Source: Saprospiraceae bacterium
GTDB lineage: Bacteria > Bacteroidota > Bacteroidia > Chitinophagales > Saprospiraceae
NCBI GenBank assembly: GCA_020627705.1
Contig: JAHDGJ010000001.1
Span: 472,398-536,397 of the forward strand
Length of the DNA: 64,000 nucleotides
Reading direction: 5' to 3'
The notes under the pieces were generated by a model. The model had not been told where the DNA came from, did no database searches, and saw nothing but the letters and a program-made list of their open reading frames with translations. This document shows positions 17,492 through 26,706 of the stretch, in pieces. The first letter of the stretch is position 1. Each line of letters starts with the position of its first letter. The position numbers and the translations under genes are program-made.

Positions 17492-17956
17492 ATGAAGATT
17501 TATGAACACAGGACAATACAAAGCATTCCCATTGGTTTAGAGGAGGCATGGGATTTTTTTAGTTCACCCAGAAACTTGGATCAAATTACTCCCGATAATA
17601 TGGGATTTAGGATTTTATCAATTTCTGGAGGAGAAAAAATGTATGAAGGACAAATCATACATTATAAAGTCGCACCTGTTGCTCGTATTCCAATTCGATG
17701 GACCACTGAAATCACACACATCAAAGAGGGCAAATATTTTGTGGACGAACAACGTTTTGGACCATATGCCATGTGGCATCACGAACATCATTTTGAAGAG
17801 ATAGAAGGAGGCATCAAAATGATAGATCATGTGCATTACGCTATTCCCTTAGGATTCATTGGCAGAATTGCCAATACCCTATTAGTCAAATCCAGATTAA
17901 ACGAAATCTTTGACTATCGCTACAAAAAAATTGAAGAGCTTTTTGGGACTATTTAA
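17492..17956 (+). CDS. SRPBCC-superfamily protein
   Basis: The frame can be read from a TTG at 17483, but the ATG at 17492 is the better start; 154 aa. It begins MKIYEHRTIQSIPIGLEEAWDFFSSPRNLDQITP, the beginning of a Bet v1-like START/polyketide-cyclase (SRPBCC) fold. The later stretch MWHHEHHFEEIEGGIKMIDHVHYAIPLG and a C-terminal helix complete it. The family has a hydrophobic ligand pocket; this subtype is often next to desaturase or dehydratase genes, and its ligand is unknown. It follows the LytTR regulator by 38 bases. Its 3' end overlaps the convergent tpiA by 8 bases. Confidence 0.85.
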   Translation: MKIYEHRTIQSIPIGLEEAWDFFSSPRNLDQITPDNMGFRILSISGGEKMYEGQIIHYKVAPVARIPIRWTTEITHIKEGKYFVDEQRFGPYAMWHHEHHFEEIEGGIKMIDHVHYAIPLGFIGRIANTLLVKSRLNEIFDYRYKKIEELFGTI

Positions 17957-18704
17957 ATGCATTTATAATAGGCACAAATGTTTTGGCCTTTAAAGATGCA
18001 CCACCCACTAATCCCCCATCAATATCTTGTTGCGCAAACAATTCTTTGGCATTATCGGGTTTTACTGATCCTCCGTAAAGAATAGAGGTTTTACTTCCCT
18101 GCCCTTCATATTTGGCTTCGATCTGTTTTCTTATATAAGCGTGCATTTCCTGTGCTTGCTCAGGGCTAGCCGTTTCTCCCGTACCTATGGCCCAAATGGG
18201 TTCGTAAGCAATAATAACATTCTTAAATTGTTTTGGCGTTAAATGAAACAGTCCCTTGACTATTTGCCCCTTTACGAAGGTATTCTGTCTTTTCTTTTTT
18301 CTTACCTCCAAAGATTCGCCACAGCAAAAGATCACTTTTAAACCCTTGGCTAAGGCAGCATCCACTTTTTTCTTGATCACATCATTGGATTCATTAAATA
18401 GCGTTCGGCGCTCTGAATGCCCAATAAGTACATACTCCGCCCCAGTGGATTTGAGCATAGCACTGGATATTTCTCCTGTAAATGCACCATTTGATTCAAA
18501 ATGAACATTTTGAGCGGCTAAAGAGATTGTCGAAGAATATCTAGAAACAGCTCCCACTTCGGATAAATGAATAAAAGGTACAGCCAAAATTACCTGCACA
18601 TTTGAATCCCTATCAGCCTTACAAATCTCTTGTGTAAGTTTATGACCACTTTTGAGGTCCAAATTCATTTTCCAATTACCAGCGACTATGTTTTTACGGC
18701 TCAT
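17949..18704 (-). CDS. tpiA: Triosephosphate isomerase
   Basis: The frame extends to 18758, but the ATG at 18704 gives the normal TPI start, MSRKNIVAGNWKMN, and a 251-aa product of usual family length. It interconverts dihydroxyacetone phosphate and glyceraldehyde 3-phosphate in glycolysis. The active-site residues are visible: Lys in AGNWKMN, His in VLIGHSERR near 95, Glu in AYEPIWAIGTG near 165, and the phosphate-binding loop YGGSVKPDNA near 210 with GGLVGGASL near 230. It is cytoplasmic. It is convergent with, and overlaps by 8 bases, the SRPBCC gene. Confidence 0.96.
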   Translation of the reverse strand: MSRKNIVAGNWKMNLDLKSGHKLTQEICKADRDSNVQVILAVPFIHLSEVGAVSRYSSTISLAAQNVHFESNGAFTGEISSAMLKSTGAEYVLIGHSERRTLFNESNDVIKKKVDAALAKGLKVIFCCGESLEVRKKKRQNTFVKGQIVKGLFHLTPKQFKNVIIAYEPIWAIGTGETASPEQAQEMHAYIRKQIEAKYEGQGSKTSILYGGSVKPDNAKELFAQQDIDGGLVGGASLKAKTFVPIINAFK

Positions 18705-18804
18705 TTTATTTTTTTTACGAAAATAAACATTTGATCTTGGTCGAAAATTAATATTCAATGCTTCTTTTTTTAACTAATTTTCGGGTTCATAGAATTTTGA
18801 GTGA

Positions 18805-20844
18805 ATGGAATTAAATTATATCCATAGAGATATAAGCTGGTTGTCCTTTAATTACCGTGTTTTGCAAGAGGCAAAAGACCCAAGAAACCCTCTGCTTGAG
18901 CGTATCAAGTTTCTTGCGATCTATTCTTCCAATCTGGGAGAGTTTTTTAGAGTTCGAGTAGCCAATCATAAAAATCTATTGCGGGTTGGTAAAAAAACGA
19001 AGAAAAAACTAGAAGAAAACCCTGGTGAGATTCTAACGCAACTACTCGAATTAGTTAACCAACAGCAAATAGAATTTAGCTTGATTTATAAAAAAATCAT
19101 TGCTCCCGAACTCAAAAAAGAAGGGTTTCAATTCTTAGGCCATACCAAACTCAAGGATGAAGATTTAGAATTTGCAAAAGACTATTTTCAAGAAAACCTA
19201 CTTCCTTATTGTCAACCGATTTTATTATGGGATAAAAAAATCAAGCCCTTCTTAAATAATGGGGCGCTGTACCTTGCCGTACACCTTCAAATCAAGGATA
19301 AGAAAAAAGAAGAATACTTCGCTTTGGTTCAAATCCCTTCGGACAATGTAAACAGATTTATAGCCGTTCCAACCAAAAACAAGAAAGAACATAAACTCAT
19401 TATACTGGATGATATCGTTCGTCAAAATGTCGATGAAATATTTCCAGGCTTTGAAGTCTTAAATACATATTCAATAAAAATTACACGAGATGCTGAGTTA
19501 TACATCGACGATGAATTTTCTGGGGATCTCTTAGAAAAAGTAAGAAAGAGTTTAAAAAAGAGAGATATCGGTCCTGCCTCTAGAATGGTACATGATCGAA
19601 AGATGCCCAAAGTTATTTTGAAGTATCTCATGAACACTTTTGACTTAGATGAACTCGATTTACTTCCTGAAGGAAGGTATCACAACAATTTTGATTTTTT
19701 CCAATTTCCATCTTTTGGAAGGAAGAATCTAAAAAACATAGAACTTGAACCTCTTCCTTTAAAAGCGCTTGAAAATGCTAAGTCCATTTTCTCGGCCTTA
19801 GAGAAAAAGGATTATTTCTTACATGTCCCTTATCATAGTTATGAATCGGTGATCAAGTTTTTTGAGGAAGCATCAACCGATCCTTCTACGGAAGAAATAA
19901 AAATTGTACAGTATCGGGTTGCAAAGGAGTCGAGAATAATGAATGCTTTGATTAACGCAGTAAAGAATGGCAAAAAAGTAACTGCGTTTATTGAAATCAA
20001 AGCCAGGTTTGATGAAGCCGCGAATTTAAAGTGGGGCGAAAAATTAGAAAAGCAAGGAATTAAAGTGTTTTATAGTATGCCTGGTCTCAAGGTACATTCT
20101 AAAATAGCTTTGGTTACAAGAAGAGTAAAAGGCAAAACAAAACAATACAGTTTTTTAAGCACTGGAAATTTCAACGAAGTAACGGCTCGAATATATTCCG
20201 ACATGTCATTGTTTACAAGTGATGTGCGCTTAACAGATGAAGTCCATAAGATTTTCACATTCTTGGAAACAAGAAAACTATCAGATCCTAGTTTCAAACA
20301 TTGTTTGGTAGGAAAATTTGGATTGAAGGAATCGTTCGAAAAATTAGTCCAAAGAGAAATTGATTTAGGAAGCAAAGGTCATATGATCCTCAAAATGAAT
20401 AGTCTACAGGATAAGGATATGATAAAACTACTGTATGATGCCAGTCAAGCCGGAGTTAAAATAAAATTGATAATTAGAGGGATTTGTTGTCTTGTTCCTG
20501 GGATAAAAGGTGTTAGCGAAAACATAGAAGCCATTAGTATACTTGATCGATTTCTTGAGCATTCAAGGGTGTTTATTTTTGGAAATAATGGCAAGGAAGA
20601 GATTTACTTATCCTCCGCAGATTGGATGGTTCGAAACCTTCATCACCGTGTCGAATGTGCGTTCCCAATTTATGACAAGGAGATAAAGAAACAAATCAAA
20701 GATGTCATAAACCTTCAATTATCTGACAATCAAAAAGCACGAAGCTTAGATTTCAAAAGGATCAACGAATACCAAAAAAATGATCTCAAGCCTTTGCAAA
20801 GTCAAATAGAAACGTACAACTACATCAAAAATCTAAAGGACTAG
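18805..20844 (+). CDS. ppk1: Polyphosphate kinase 1
   Basis: A 679-aa protein matching PPK1 from end to end, beginning YIHRDISWLSFNYRVLQEA. PPK1 makes inorganic polyphosphate from ATP. The autophosphorylated His lies in GLKVHSKIALVTRR near residue 433, and a second conserved His in NLHHRVECAFPI near 613. STGNFNEVTARIYSD near 452 is the phosphate-binding phospholipase-D-like motif. The length is usual for the family. It is monocistronic by context, and its last 12 bases overlap the 3' end of the convergent haloperoxidase-like gene. Confidence 0.96.
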   Translation: MELNYIHRDISWLSFNYRVLQEAKDPRNPLLERIKFLAIYSSNLGEFFRVRVANHKNLLRVGKKTKKKLEENPGEILTQLLELVNQQQIEFSLIYKKIIAPELKKEGFQFLGHTKLKDEDLEFAKDYFQENLLPYCQPILLWDKKIKPFLNNGALYLAVHLQIKDKKKEEYFALVQIPSDNVNRFIAVPTKNKKEHKLIILDDIVRQNVDEIFPGFEVLNTYSIKITRDAELYIDDEFSGDLLEKVRKSLKKRDIGPASRMVHDRKMPKVILKYLMNTFDLDELDLLPEGRYHNNFDFFQFPSFGRKNLKNIELEPLPLKALENAKSIFSALEKKDYFLHVPYHSYESVIKFFEEASTDPSTEEIKIVQYRVAKESRIMNALINAVKNGKKVTAFIEIKARFDEAANLKWGEKLEKQGIKVFYSMPGLKVHSKIALVTRRVKGKTKQYSFLSTGNFNEVTARIYSDMSLFTSDVRLTDEVHKIFTFLETRKLSDPSFKHCLVGKFGLKESFEKLVQREIDLGSKGHMILKMNSLQDKDMIKLLYDASQAGVKIKLIIRGICCLVPGIKGVSENIEAISILDRFLEHSRVFIFGNNGKEEIYLSSADWMVRNLHHRVECAFPIYDKEIKKQIKDVINLQLSDNQKARSLDFKRINEYQKNDLKPLQSQIETYNYIKNLKD

Positions 20845-23541
20845 GATTTTATGCGTTAGACTCTTCTCTCCGTCGGCTTTAAACATAATCAAGTAGTACA
20901 ATCCTGCGGACAGATCGCTGATATCCATAAAGCCTTCGTTGTTTTCAAAAGCCACTGTTTTATAGCCATATGCTTTTCCGTCCATTCCAAAAATGTGAAA
21001 ATCCCTTGTAGGGTCTAAGGTTTCAAACCTAATAGTTAAGATGTCAGAAACAGGGTTGGGAAAAAATTGTGTTAGCCTATAATAATCTACGCCCGTGCAA
21101 TCTTCGTCAATACCATTATCGGGTACCTCTGGAGCTCCTGGATAAATGGCAGCATTGTTATCATCACAATCTATATCATTATCAACAAAGCCTACTGGTG
21201 GGACCAATAAGCAGGTATCCATTACAATGCTCGCATCACCGAAACCATCACCATCGTTATCCATCCAATACTCAAAATAAGGAATCCCATCATCAATCAA
21301 TCCAGAACAATTATCATCAATACCGTTACATGATTCTACTCCATCAGGGCTCACCGCAGCATCGCCATCAAAACAATCTGAGAAATCCTCGACATATCCT
21401 GTAGGTGGAAAATTCTGACAGGTATCAATTCGCATAGACACATCCCCAAAACCATCTTGGTCTGCGTCCAAGTAATACGCAAATAAAGGCAAGCCATCAT
21501 CGATCAATCCGTTGCAATCGTCGTCAATCCCGTTGCAGGTTTCTACGATATCCGGATTTACATCTGCGTCGTTATCATTGCAATCTTCAAAATAAAACCA
21601 TCCATCCTCATCTTCATCTAAAAAAAATAAATTCTCGGCAACATCAAATGCATTGATGGCTATTTCTGTCCCCATAATCCTTCCCGGAATATCATCAGCT
21701 GGGGGGTGAATACCTCCCCAAATCCGCGATAAGCTTGTTTGTTCGGAAGCATCTTTATAGGTCGCCCATTGCAGTACAATATCCTCTGTTGGCCCTTGTT
21801 CGAATACTAGAAAATCATTTTGAGGCGCTTCAAACTCACCCATTCCACCCGGAAAAAATGCATCGCCTGTAAGGGTTTCTAATATTTCCGCTGCTGCACT
21901 AGAGTAGGTGGAATGCCCGGAAACATACCCAGCAAAATTGGGCGTAACAAAACTAGGTCTTTGGTACGGCCACCATTCCTTGGCCAAAATCCAACCCACC
22001 CCAGCAGTGTCTGAAGAGGGACTTGATATAAAGTCAGGACCTCTCCAAGCATATATTTTTATCTCTCCAATATTTGCTGGATCCGCTAGGGCCAATGGAT
22101 CACCAGCTTCAATAACCTCGATATATCCCGGTATTAAGTCAAATCCGTGTGGATCATAACTAGGCAATCCAGGGTCTGTTCTTTGGCCTTTTTCGGCCAT
22201 ATATCTTATGGCACTTACAGGCCGTACATAATCATAATATCCTTTGATACCCCAAGCAGTGATGGCACAATCATGCATCGCACCACCCATAAGTAAATAT
22301 GCTTTCACATCCCATTCCAATTCGTCCATAAGCTCACCTTCGCCTCTAAATTTTCGCTCAAATTCTGGGTGATCATTTACGTAATTAAGTATGGTAAACC
22401 AATGTCCAGGAGGAGTTTCAGAATCCGGCCCATCTGCCCAATATTCAGCTAAAATTCTGCCGTAATCAGAGCGCTTCACCATTTGAGGCTCATAAGGCAT
22501 TCCCGTATGGGGGTTAACTGCATGACCTTGACTAGGGTCTCCGCCGTCGAAATAATCATAAAACTCACCATAATCCGCAAAATTGCTTGGATAGGCATCT
22601 TTGGCTATATTTCCAATGCTTGCTGGCGAAATATCTATCAAGGTATTATCATTTGGGTCCAAATGACTCGACCAGATAGAAACCATCTGAAAGCCCCATC
22701 GAAATAAGTCACTTGCCTCTCCTTCTCCATCAGCGCTTAATAATGGAGGAGGCCCAGGATCATGATATACTTTCCAGTCTTCGCCATCTCTTTGGTGCAC
22801 AGTTAAATCCGCATCACTCAATGCAAACGGTACCACATTGCCCCATTCTGGGCTCAAAAAAGGCGGCGTGTTAAAAGGAATGACATTTCCAGATTGATCA
22901 ATAAAAACATCTAAGGTCAAAGGCTGCCAACGGTTAGGGTCCGTCATCGTAGAATTTCCACCAAACCCCATGACCAAGGCATCGTTTACGGGTTGATAGT
23001 GGTAATTGCCATAAGCAATAGTTTCTCCTGCCCCATCATTTAATCCAAAATCAATGATTTTTTCCGCAATATAATTTCCTAAGGCAGCAGGTGAACCACT
23101 TTCATAATCCGTTGAAATATTATTTATATCATAGCCCAATTGGTTCATTAAGGAATTCATTCGAACCGTAACAATGAAACCTTCTGGAGAAAAAGCAAAT
23201 CTGTGTCGTAATATCCTAAACGCGGCATAAGAAACTGCTTCGTTTCTTGCAGCTTCTATGTCTGTTGGTTGAGGAAAGTCTGCCAATTCAAAATTATATC
23301 CTGAGATTTCTTTCCCCATAAAACAAGGCTCTGCAATGTCATCGTATAAAGCCCAAGCGTCATACATCGCTGCCGACATGTGAAATAGATTTCGCGCATG
23401 CACCGTTGGCCTAGCAAAATCACCTCTTATGTTTTCAAGAATTATATTATTCCATTGTCTAGCAACACTTTGAGCGTGCGACATTTGTACATCAAGTGCA
23501 AGAATACAAATGGAAATAAAGAAGAAGATAAATTTTTTCAT
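20833..23541 (-). CDS. Vanadium-dependent haloperoxidase-like secreted protein with MopE-type repeats and T9SS sorting domain
   Basis: A 902-aa secreted protein with a signal peptide ending MSHAQS. The helical N-terminal two-thirds belong to the PAP2/vanadium haloperoxidase group. All parts of its vanadate (or phosphate) site are present: K-x6-RP in KEWWPYQRP near residue 525, SGHS near 540, and SR-x5-H in SRIWGGIH near 605. Three Cys/Asp-rich repeats follow (about 644-820; ETCNGIDDDCNGLIDDG and variants, with DxDxDG calcium-type loops), the MopE/metal-binding repeat type. A C-terminal type IX sorting domain (QFFPNPVSDILTI to HKILVL) completes it. I infer a cell-surface or released enzyme. 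Haloperoxidase and phosphatase activity cannot be separated from the motif alone. Confidence 0.87.
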   Translation of the reverse strand: MKKFIFFFISICILALDVQMSHAQSVARQWNNIILENIRGDFARPTVHARNLFHMSAAMYDAWALYDDIAEPCFMGKEISGYNFELADFPQPTDIEAARNEAVSYAAFRILRHRFAFSPEGFIVTVRMNSLMNQLGYDINNISTDYESGSPAALGNYIAEKIIDFGLNDGAGETIAYGNYHYQPVNDALVMGFGGNSTMTDPNRWQPLTLDVFIDQSGNVIPFNTPPFLSPEWGNVVPFALSDADLTVHQRDGEDWKVYHDPGPPPLLSADGEGEASDLFRWGFQMVSIWSSHLDPNDNTLIDISPASIGNIAKDAYPSNFADYGEFYDYFDGGDPSQGHAVNPHTGMPYEPQMVKRSDYGRILAEYWADGPDSETPPGHWFTILNYVNDHPEFERKFRGEGELMDELEWDVKAYLLMGGAMHDCAITAWGIKGYYDYVRPVSAIRYMAEKGQRTDPGLPSYDPHGFDLIPGYIEVIEAGDPLALADPANIGEIKIYAWRGPDFISSPSSDTAGVGWILAKEWWPYQRPSFVTPNFAGYVSGHSTYSSAAAEILETLTGDAFFPGGMGEFEAPQNDFLVFEQGPTEDIVLQWATYKDASEQTSLSRIWGGIHPPADDIPGRIMGTEIAINAFDVAENLFFLDEDEDGWFYFEDCNDNDADVNPDIVETCNGIDDDCNGLIDDGLPLFAYYLDADQDGFGDVSMRIDTCQNFPPTGYVEDFSDCFDGDAAVSPDGVESCNGIDDNCSGLIDDGIPYFEYWMDNDGDGFGDASIVMDTCLLVPPVGFVDNDIDCDDNNAAIYPGAPEVPDNGIDEDCTGVDYYRLTQFFPNPVSDILTIRFETLDPTRDFHIFGMDGKAYGYKTVAFENNEGFMDISDLSAGLYYLIMFKADGEKSLTHKILVL

Positions 23542-23679
23542 CTCAGGTTCGATTATCAGTTGGTACCAGATATATTACAGAATAAAGTTATATGTTTTTT
23601 GTCTGCATTCATAGTTAAAACCCCTAAAGTTGCCCAAACGATGCCACGCTACGTTATTCATTTTTAGAGCCTCATTGCT

Positions 23680-23687
23680 TAGCTTTG
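23680..23687 (+). promoter_or_regulatory. -7 promoter box TAGCTTTG for purB
   Basis: A perfect TAnnTTTG element ending 16 nt before the purB ATG. Confidence 0.5.
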
Positions 23688-23703
23688 CAAAAAATTAACC
23701 TAG

Positions 23704-25023
23704 ATGCTCAAAGCGCTCTCTCCTTTAGACGGTAGATATTCAAAAAAGACCTCTTCTTTAACAGATTATTTTTCTGAATATGCCCTTATAAAATATAGAG
23801 TCTATATAGAAATAGAGTATTTCAAAGCGCTTGCCCCCTATAGCGGAGTTGATTCTTCTCAGTTTAAAGCCCTAGATGACATCACAAACAATTTTTCACT
23901 GCAAGACGCGCAACAAATAAAGGATACAGAAAGTATTACCAACCATGACGTTAAGGCTGTAGAGTACTTTGTAAAATCCAAATTAAAAGAACTTCAACTG
24001 GAAGAATGGGAGGAATTTGTGCACTTTGGACTTACTAGTCAGGATATAAACAATACGGCTGTCCCTCTGTCTTTAAAAGACGCCCTTGATCAAGTAATTT
24101 ATCCTTTGATTGATAAGCTAATCTCTGTATTGACCGCCTTGGCAAAGAAGTATTTGGGTATCCCAATGCTTGCGCGTACACACGGTCAAGCTGCTTCGCC
24201 AACCTCAGTAGGAAAAGAAATTGAAGTATTTGTCGAACGATTGAACGATCAATTGGCGCTCGCCAAAAGTGCTCCAATTAAAGCCAAATTTGGAGGAGCT
24301 ACGGGAAATTTGAATGCCCACAAAGTATCCTACCCGGAGGTCAATTGGATTGATTTTGCAAATGATTTCGTTGAAAATCTGGGCCTTGTGCGCAGTCAAA
24401 AAACAACTCAAATTGCCCATTACGATCATCTTGCTGCAATTTTTGATGCCTGGGCAAGAATCAACACCATCCTAAAAGATCTTTGTCAAGATTTTTGGAT
24501 TTATATCTCGCAAGAGTATTTTAAACAAAAAACGGTAGCCAATGAGGTCGGATCCTCGGCAATGCCACATAAAGTAAATCCTATAGATTTCGAAAATGCT
24601 GAAGGGAATCTTGGTATTGCCAATGCTATATTTCATCATTTATCCACCAAACTCCCAATCAGCAGGTTGCAAAGAGATTTGACTGACAGTACGGTTTTGC
24701 GGAACATTGGCGTTCCATTTGGTCATATGCTGGTAGCTTATACATCCCTATTAAAAGGATTATCCAAAATAGATTTAAATCCTGCTAAGCTTGAAGAAGA
24801 TCTTGAGGACAATTGGGCCGTGGTTGCAGAAGCAATACAAAACATTTTAAGAAGAGAGAAATTCGAAAAACCTTACGAAATGTTGAAAGAATTAACACGT
24901 GGTAAGGAAACTATTAATAGAGAAACCATTGTTAGTTTTATTGAATCTTTGTCTTTGAGTGAGGGTTTAAAACAAGAACTTTTGGAAATATCTCCGCACA
25001 ATTATATAGGTTATTACGAATGA
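23704..25023 (+). CDS. purB: Adenylosuccinate lyase
   Basis: A 439-aa member of the fumarase/aspartase superfamily matching the long PurB type, with MLKALSPLDGRYSKK at the N-terminus. It cleaves SAICAR and adenylosuccinate in purine synthesis, releasing fumarate. The conserved regions are HFGLTSQDINNTA near residue 108, ARTHGQAASPTSVGKE near 158 with the general-acid His, and the signature SSAMPHKVNPIDFENAEGN near 280 with the catalytic Ser loop. It is cytoplasmic. Its stop codon overlaps the next gene as ATGA. Confidence 0.96.
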   Translation: MLKALSPLDGRYSKKTSSLTDYFSEYALIKYRVYIEIEYFKALAPYSGVDSSQFKALDDITNNFSLQDAQQIKDTESITNHDVKAVEYFVKSKLKELQLEEWEEFVHFGLTSQDINNTAVPLSLKDALDQVIYPLIDKLISVLTALAKKYLGIPMLARTHGQAASPTSVGKEIEVFVERLNDQLALAKSAPIKAKFGGATGNLNAHKVSYPEVNWIDFANDFVENLGLVRSQKTTQIAHYDHLAAIFDAWARINTILKDLCQDFWIYISQEYFKQKTVANEVGSSAMPHKVNPIDFENAEGNLGIANAIFHHLSTKLPISRLQRDLTDSTVLRNIGVPFGHMLVAYTSLLKGLSKIDLNPAKLEEDLEDNWAVVAEAIQNILRREKFEKPYEMLKELTRGKETINRETIVSFIESLSLSEGLKQELLEISPHNYIGYYE

Positions 25024-25481
25024 GTAACTTTTTAAAAATATTTAGCTTTCTCCGTAAATCTGGAAAAACAGTCAAAGGAGCAATTGATAAATCTTCAGAT
25101 TTTATTGAAGAAACCCTGGAAAACGAATACGTTTCAGGAGCTATTGAAAAAGCCAAAGAGGCCTCTGGAAATGTTGCACAAAAAGCAGGGGAACTGTACG
25201 AACGAACCAAAATTGGGGCTGAGGAATTTGTCGAATCAGATACCGTTCAAAATTTAAAAGAAAAAAGCCTTGAACTTGTGGACAAAGTAAAAGAAAATGA
25301 AATTGTCCAAGATCTTAGTGATAAGGCCAAAGACATTGCGGTAAAAATTGGAGAAAAAGGCAAAGTGTTGGTGGATCAAGTACAAGCCAATGAACATGTA
25401 CAAGATGCTGTGGAAACAGTAAAAGAGTCAGCGCAATCTGTCAAAACAAAATTTGAAGAATTCTCTTCTGAAGAAGAATAA
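25020..25481 (+). CDS. Amphipathic helical repeat protein, 153 aa
   Basis: No named family recognised. The protein is almost entirely helical and built from imperfect repeats, each opening with an acidic-hydrophobic motif such as NEYVSGAIEKAKE, DTVQNLKEK, NEIVQDLSDKAKD or NEHVQDAVETVKE. These are spaced about 20-40 residues apart and rich in Lys, Glu, Val and Ala. This pattern resembles LEA-like or apolipoprotein-like amphipathic helices that fold on membranes or under stress. There is no signal peptide. It starts in the purB stop codon (4-base overlap), so it is translationally coupled to purB, although no biochemical link is obvious. Confidence 0.7.
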   Translation: MSNFLKIFSFLRKSGKTVKGAIDKSSDFIEETLENEYVSGAIEKAKEASGNVAQKAGELYERTKIGAEEFVESDTVQNLKEKSLELVDKVKENEIVQDLSDKAKDIAVKIGEKGKVLVDQVQANEHVQDAVETVKESAQSVKTKFEEFSSEEE

Positions 25482-25527
25482 TTTTACGGCGCTACGCGTA
25501 TTATTTAGTTACATCTCAAAACAAAGC

Positions 25528-26280
25528 ATGCGATATATATTATTTACAGTACTTAGCCTCTTAATCTTTTCGTGCAAATCAAAAGAAAAAATTGTTGACC
25601 AATCAAACACGGTCGAAGAACAAACTAATACTTCTGAATCATGGGGAAATTTAAAACTCACCTATTCCAGAGGCGCTTGCTTCGGAACATGCCCTGTGTT
25701 TGTGATGGAAGTCTATGACAACGGTTTTGCCAAATTAAACGGCAAGCAGTATGTTGACAAAAGGGGGCTATGGCACTTGGAGCTCTCACCGGCGCAAAAG
25801 CAAAACTTCATGGAAGCATTCAAAAAGGCTGATTTATTAAACAAAGACCCAGAATACAAAAGCAATATCCCTGACCTTCCCCGTGTTACTTTTATCCAGC
25901 ATGATGGAAGCAATGAAACAAGAGTAACGGGTAAAGAAAATATGCCTGAAGAGCTTAAAGCGCTTGCAAAAACCTTGGATCAAATCATAAAATCCAATCA
26001 ATGGGTGGCCATTGATGGTGAACTGGTCAAACAAGATGACCCGAATGTTAATCTCGATGAGATCTTAGTTCAGTTTAAAGCGAACACTACCTTGCCCGTT
26101 TGGTTTCAGGATAAGAAAACAATGGGCATTTGGTTAAAAGAAAGAGTCTCTGAAGAAAACAACAGCTGGATTATTGGCTACAAAAGATCGGAGTACAAAC
26201 CAGATGAAATTTTAAAATTGCTTAAAAAAGACAAAGGAATTAAGTCTGCAGAATTCAATAAAAAAGTACAAAACCGGTAA
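25528..26280 (+). CDS. DUF6438-type lipoprotein
   Basis: The frame extends back to 25453, inside the previous gene. The ATG at 25528 gives a clean lipoprotein signal peptide, MRYILFTVLSLLIFSC, so I use it (250 aa). The domain after the linker begins with LTYSRGACFGTCPVFVMEVYDNG, the paired-cysteine GxCxGxCP-like motif that I associate with DUF6438. It continues through a WHLELSPAQKQNFMEAF helix. The C-terminal third is a separate region (about 170-250). The function of the domain is unknown. Its stop overlaps the next start by one base. Confidence 0.8.
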   Translation: MRYILFTVLSLLIFSCKSKEKIVDQSNTVEEQTNTSESWGNLKLTYSRGACFGTCPVFVMEVYDNGFAKLNGKQYVDKRGLWHLELSPAQKQNFMEAFKKADLLNKDPEYKSNIPDLPRVTFIQHDGSNETRVTGKENMPEELKALAKTLDQIIKSNQWVAIDGELVKQDDPNVNLDEILVQFKANTTLPVWFQDKKTMGIWLKERVSEENNSWIIGYKRSEYKPDEILKLLKKDKGIKSAEFNKKVQNR

Positions 26281-26705
26281 TGAAAATAGCAAAGCTCTTT
26301 GTATTCGTTTTGCTCGTTCCACTAATGGGAATAGCACAAGAGATTAAGATTGACAAGGATGGATTCGAAACGTTCGCGTATCAGGAAGGAGACTCGACCT
26401 ATGTCATGAAAAAATACTTTTTGGCCTTTTTAAAAAGAGGTGACAACCGTTCGCATTCGGAGGAAGAAGCCGCACGTATTCAGACCGCTCATTTGGCACA
26501 CATGGACAAATTGGCCAAAGAGGGAAAAATTAATATTGCAGGACCTTTTGGTGATGATGGAGACATTAGGGGTATTGTGATTTATTCAGTTCCTACCCTT
26601 GAAGAGGCTAAAAAACTCACGCAGAATGATCCAGCAGTCGTAGCAGGAAGGCTTAAAATAGAAGTGCATCCTTGGTGGGCTGCAAAAGGAAGCACGCTCA
26701 ATTAG
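26280..26705 (+). CDS. Exported YciI-like protein
   Basis: A 141-aa protein with a short signal peptide (MKIAKLFVFVLLVPLMGIAQE) followed by a YciI-like ferredoxin-fold domain. The visible pattern is KYFLAFLKRGDNR, then HLAHMDKLAKEGKINIAGPFGDDGDIRGIVIYSV, and EEAKKLTQNDPAVVAGRLKIEVHPWW. This includes the conserved His-Asp pair region of YciI proteins. Cytoplasmic YciI proteins are small putative enzymes of unclear function; the exported form is less usual. It is coupled to the DUF6438 lipoprotein gene (TAATG overlap) and followed one base later by a decayed gene. Confidence 0.82.
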   Translation: MKIAKLFVFVLLVPLMGIAQEIKIDKDGFETFAYQEGDSTYVMKKYFLAFLKRGDNRSHSEEEAARIQTAHLAHMDKLAKEGKINIAGPFGDDGDIRGIVIYSVPTLEEAKKLTQNDPAVVAGRLKIEVHPWWAAKGSTLN

Positions 26706-26706
26706 T

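Noticed and set aside
18705-18758. Upstream extension of TPI
   Set aside because: The extra 18 residues have no match to the TPI fold, and MSRKNIVAGNWKMN is the normal beginning.
21069-21404. Plus-strand frame rich in His, Asn and Gln opposite the MopE repeats
   Set aside because: It is the complement of Asp/Gly/Cys repeat codons and an artefact of their composition.
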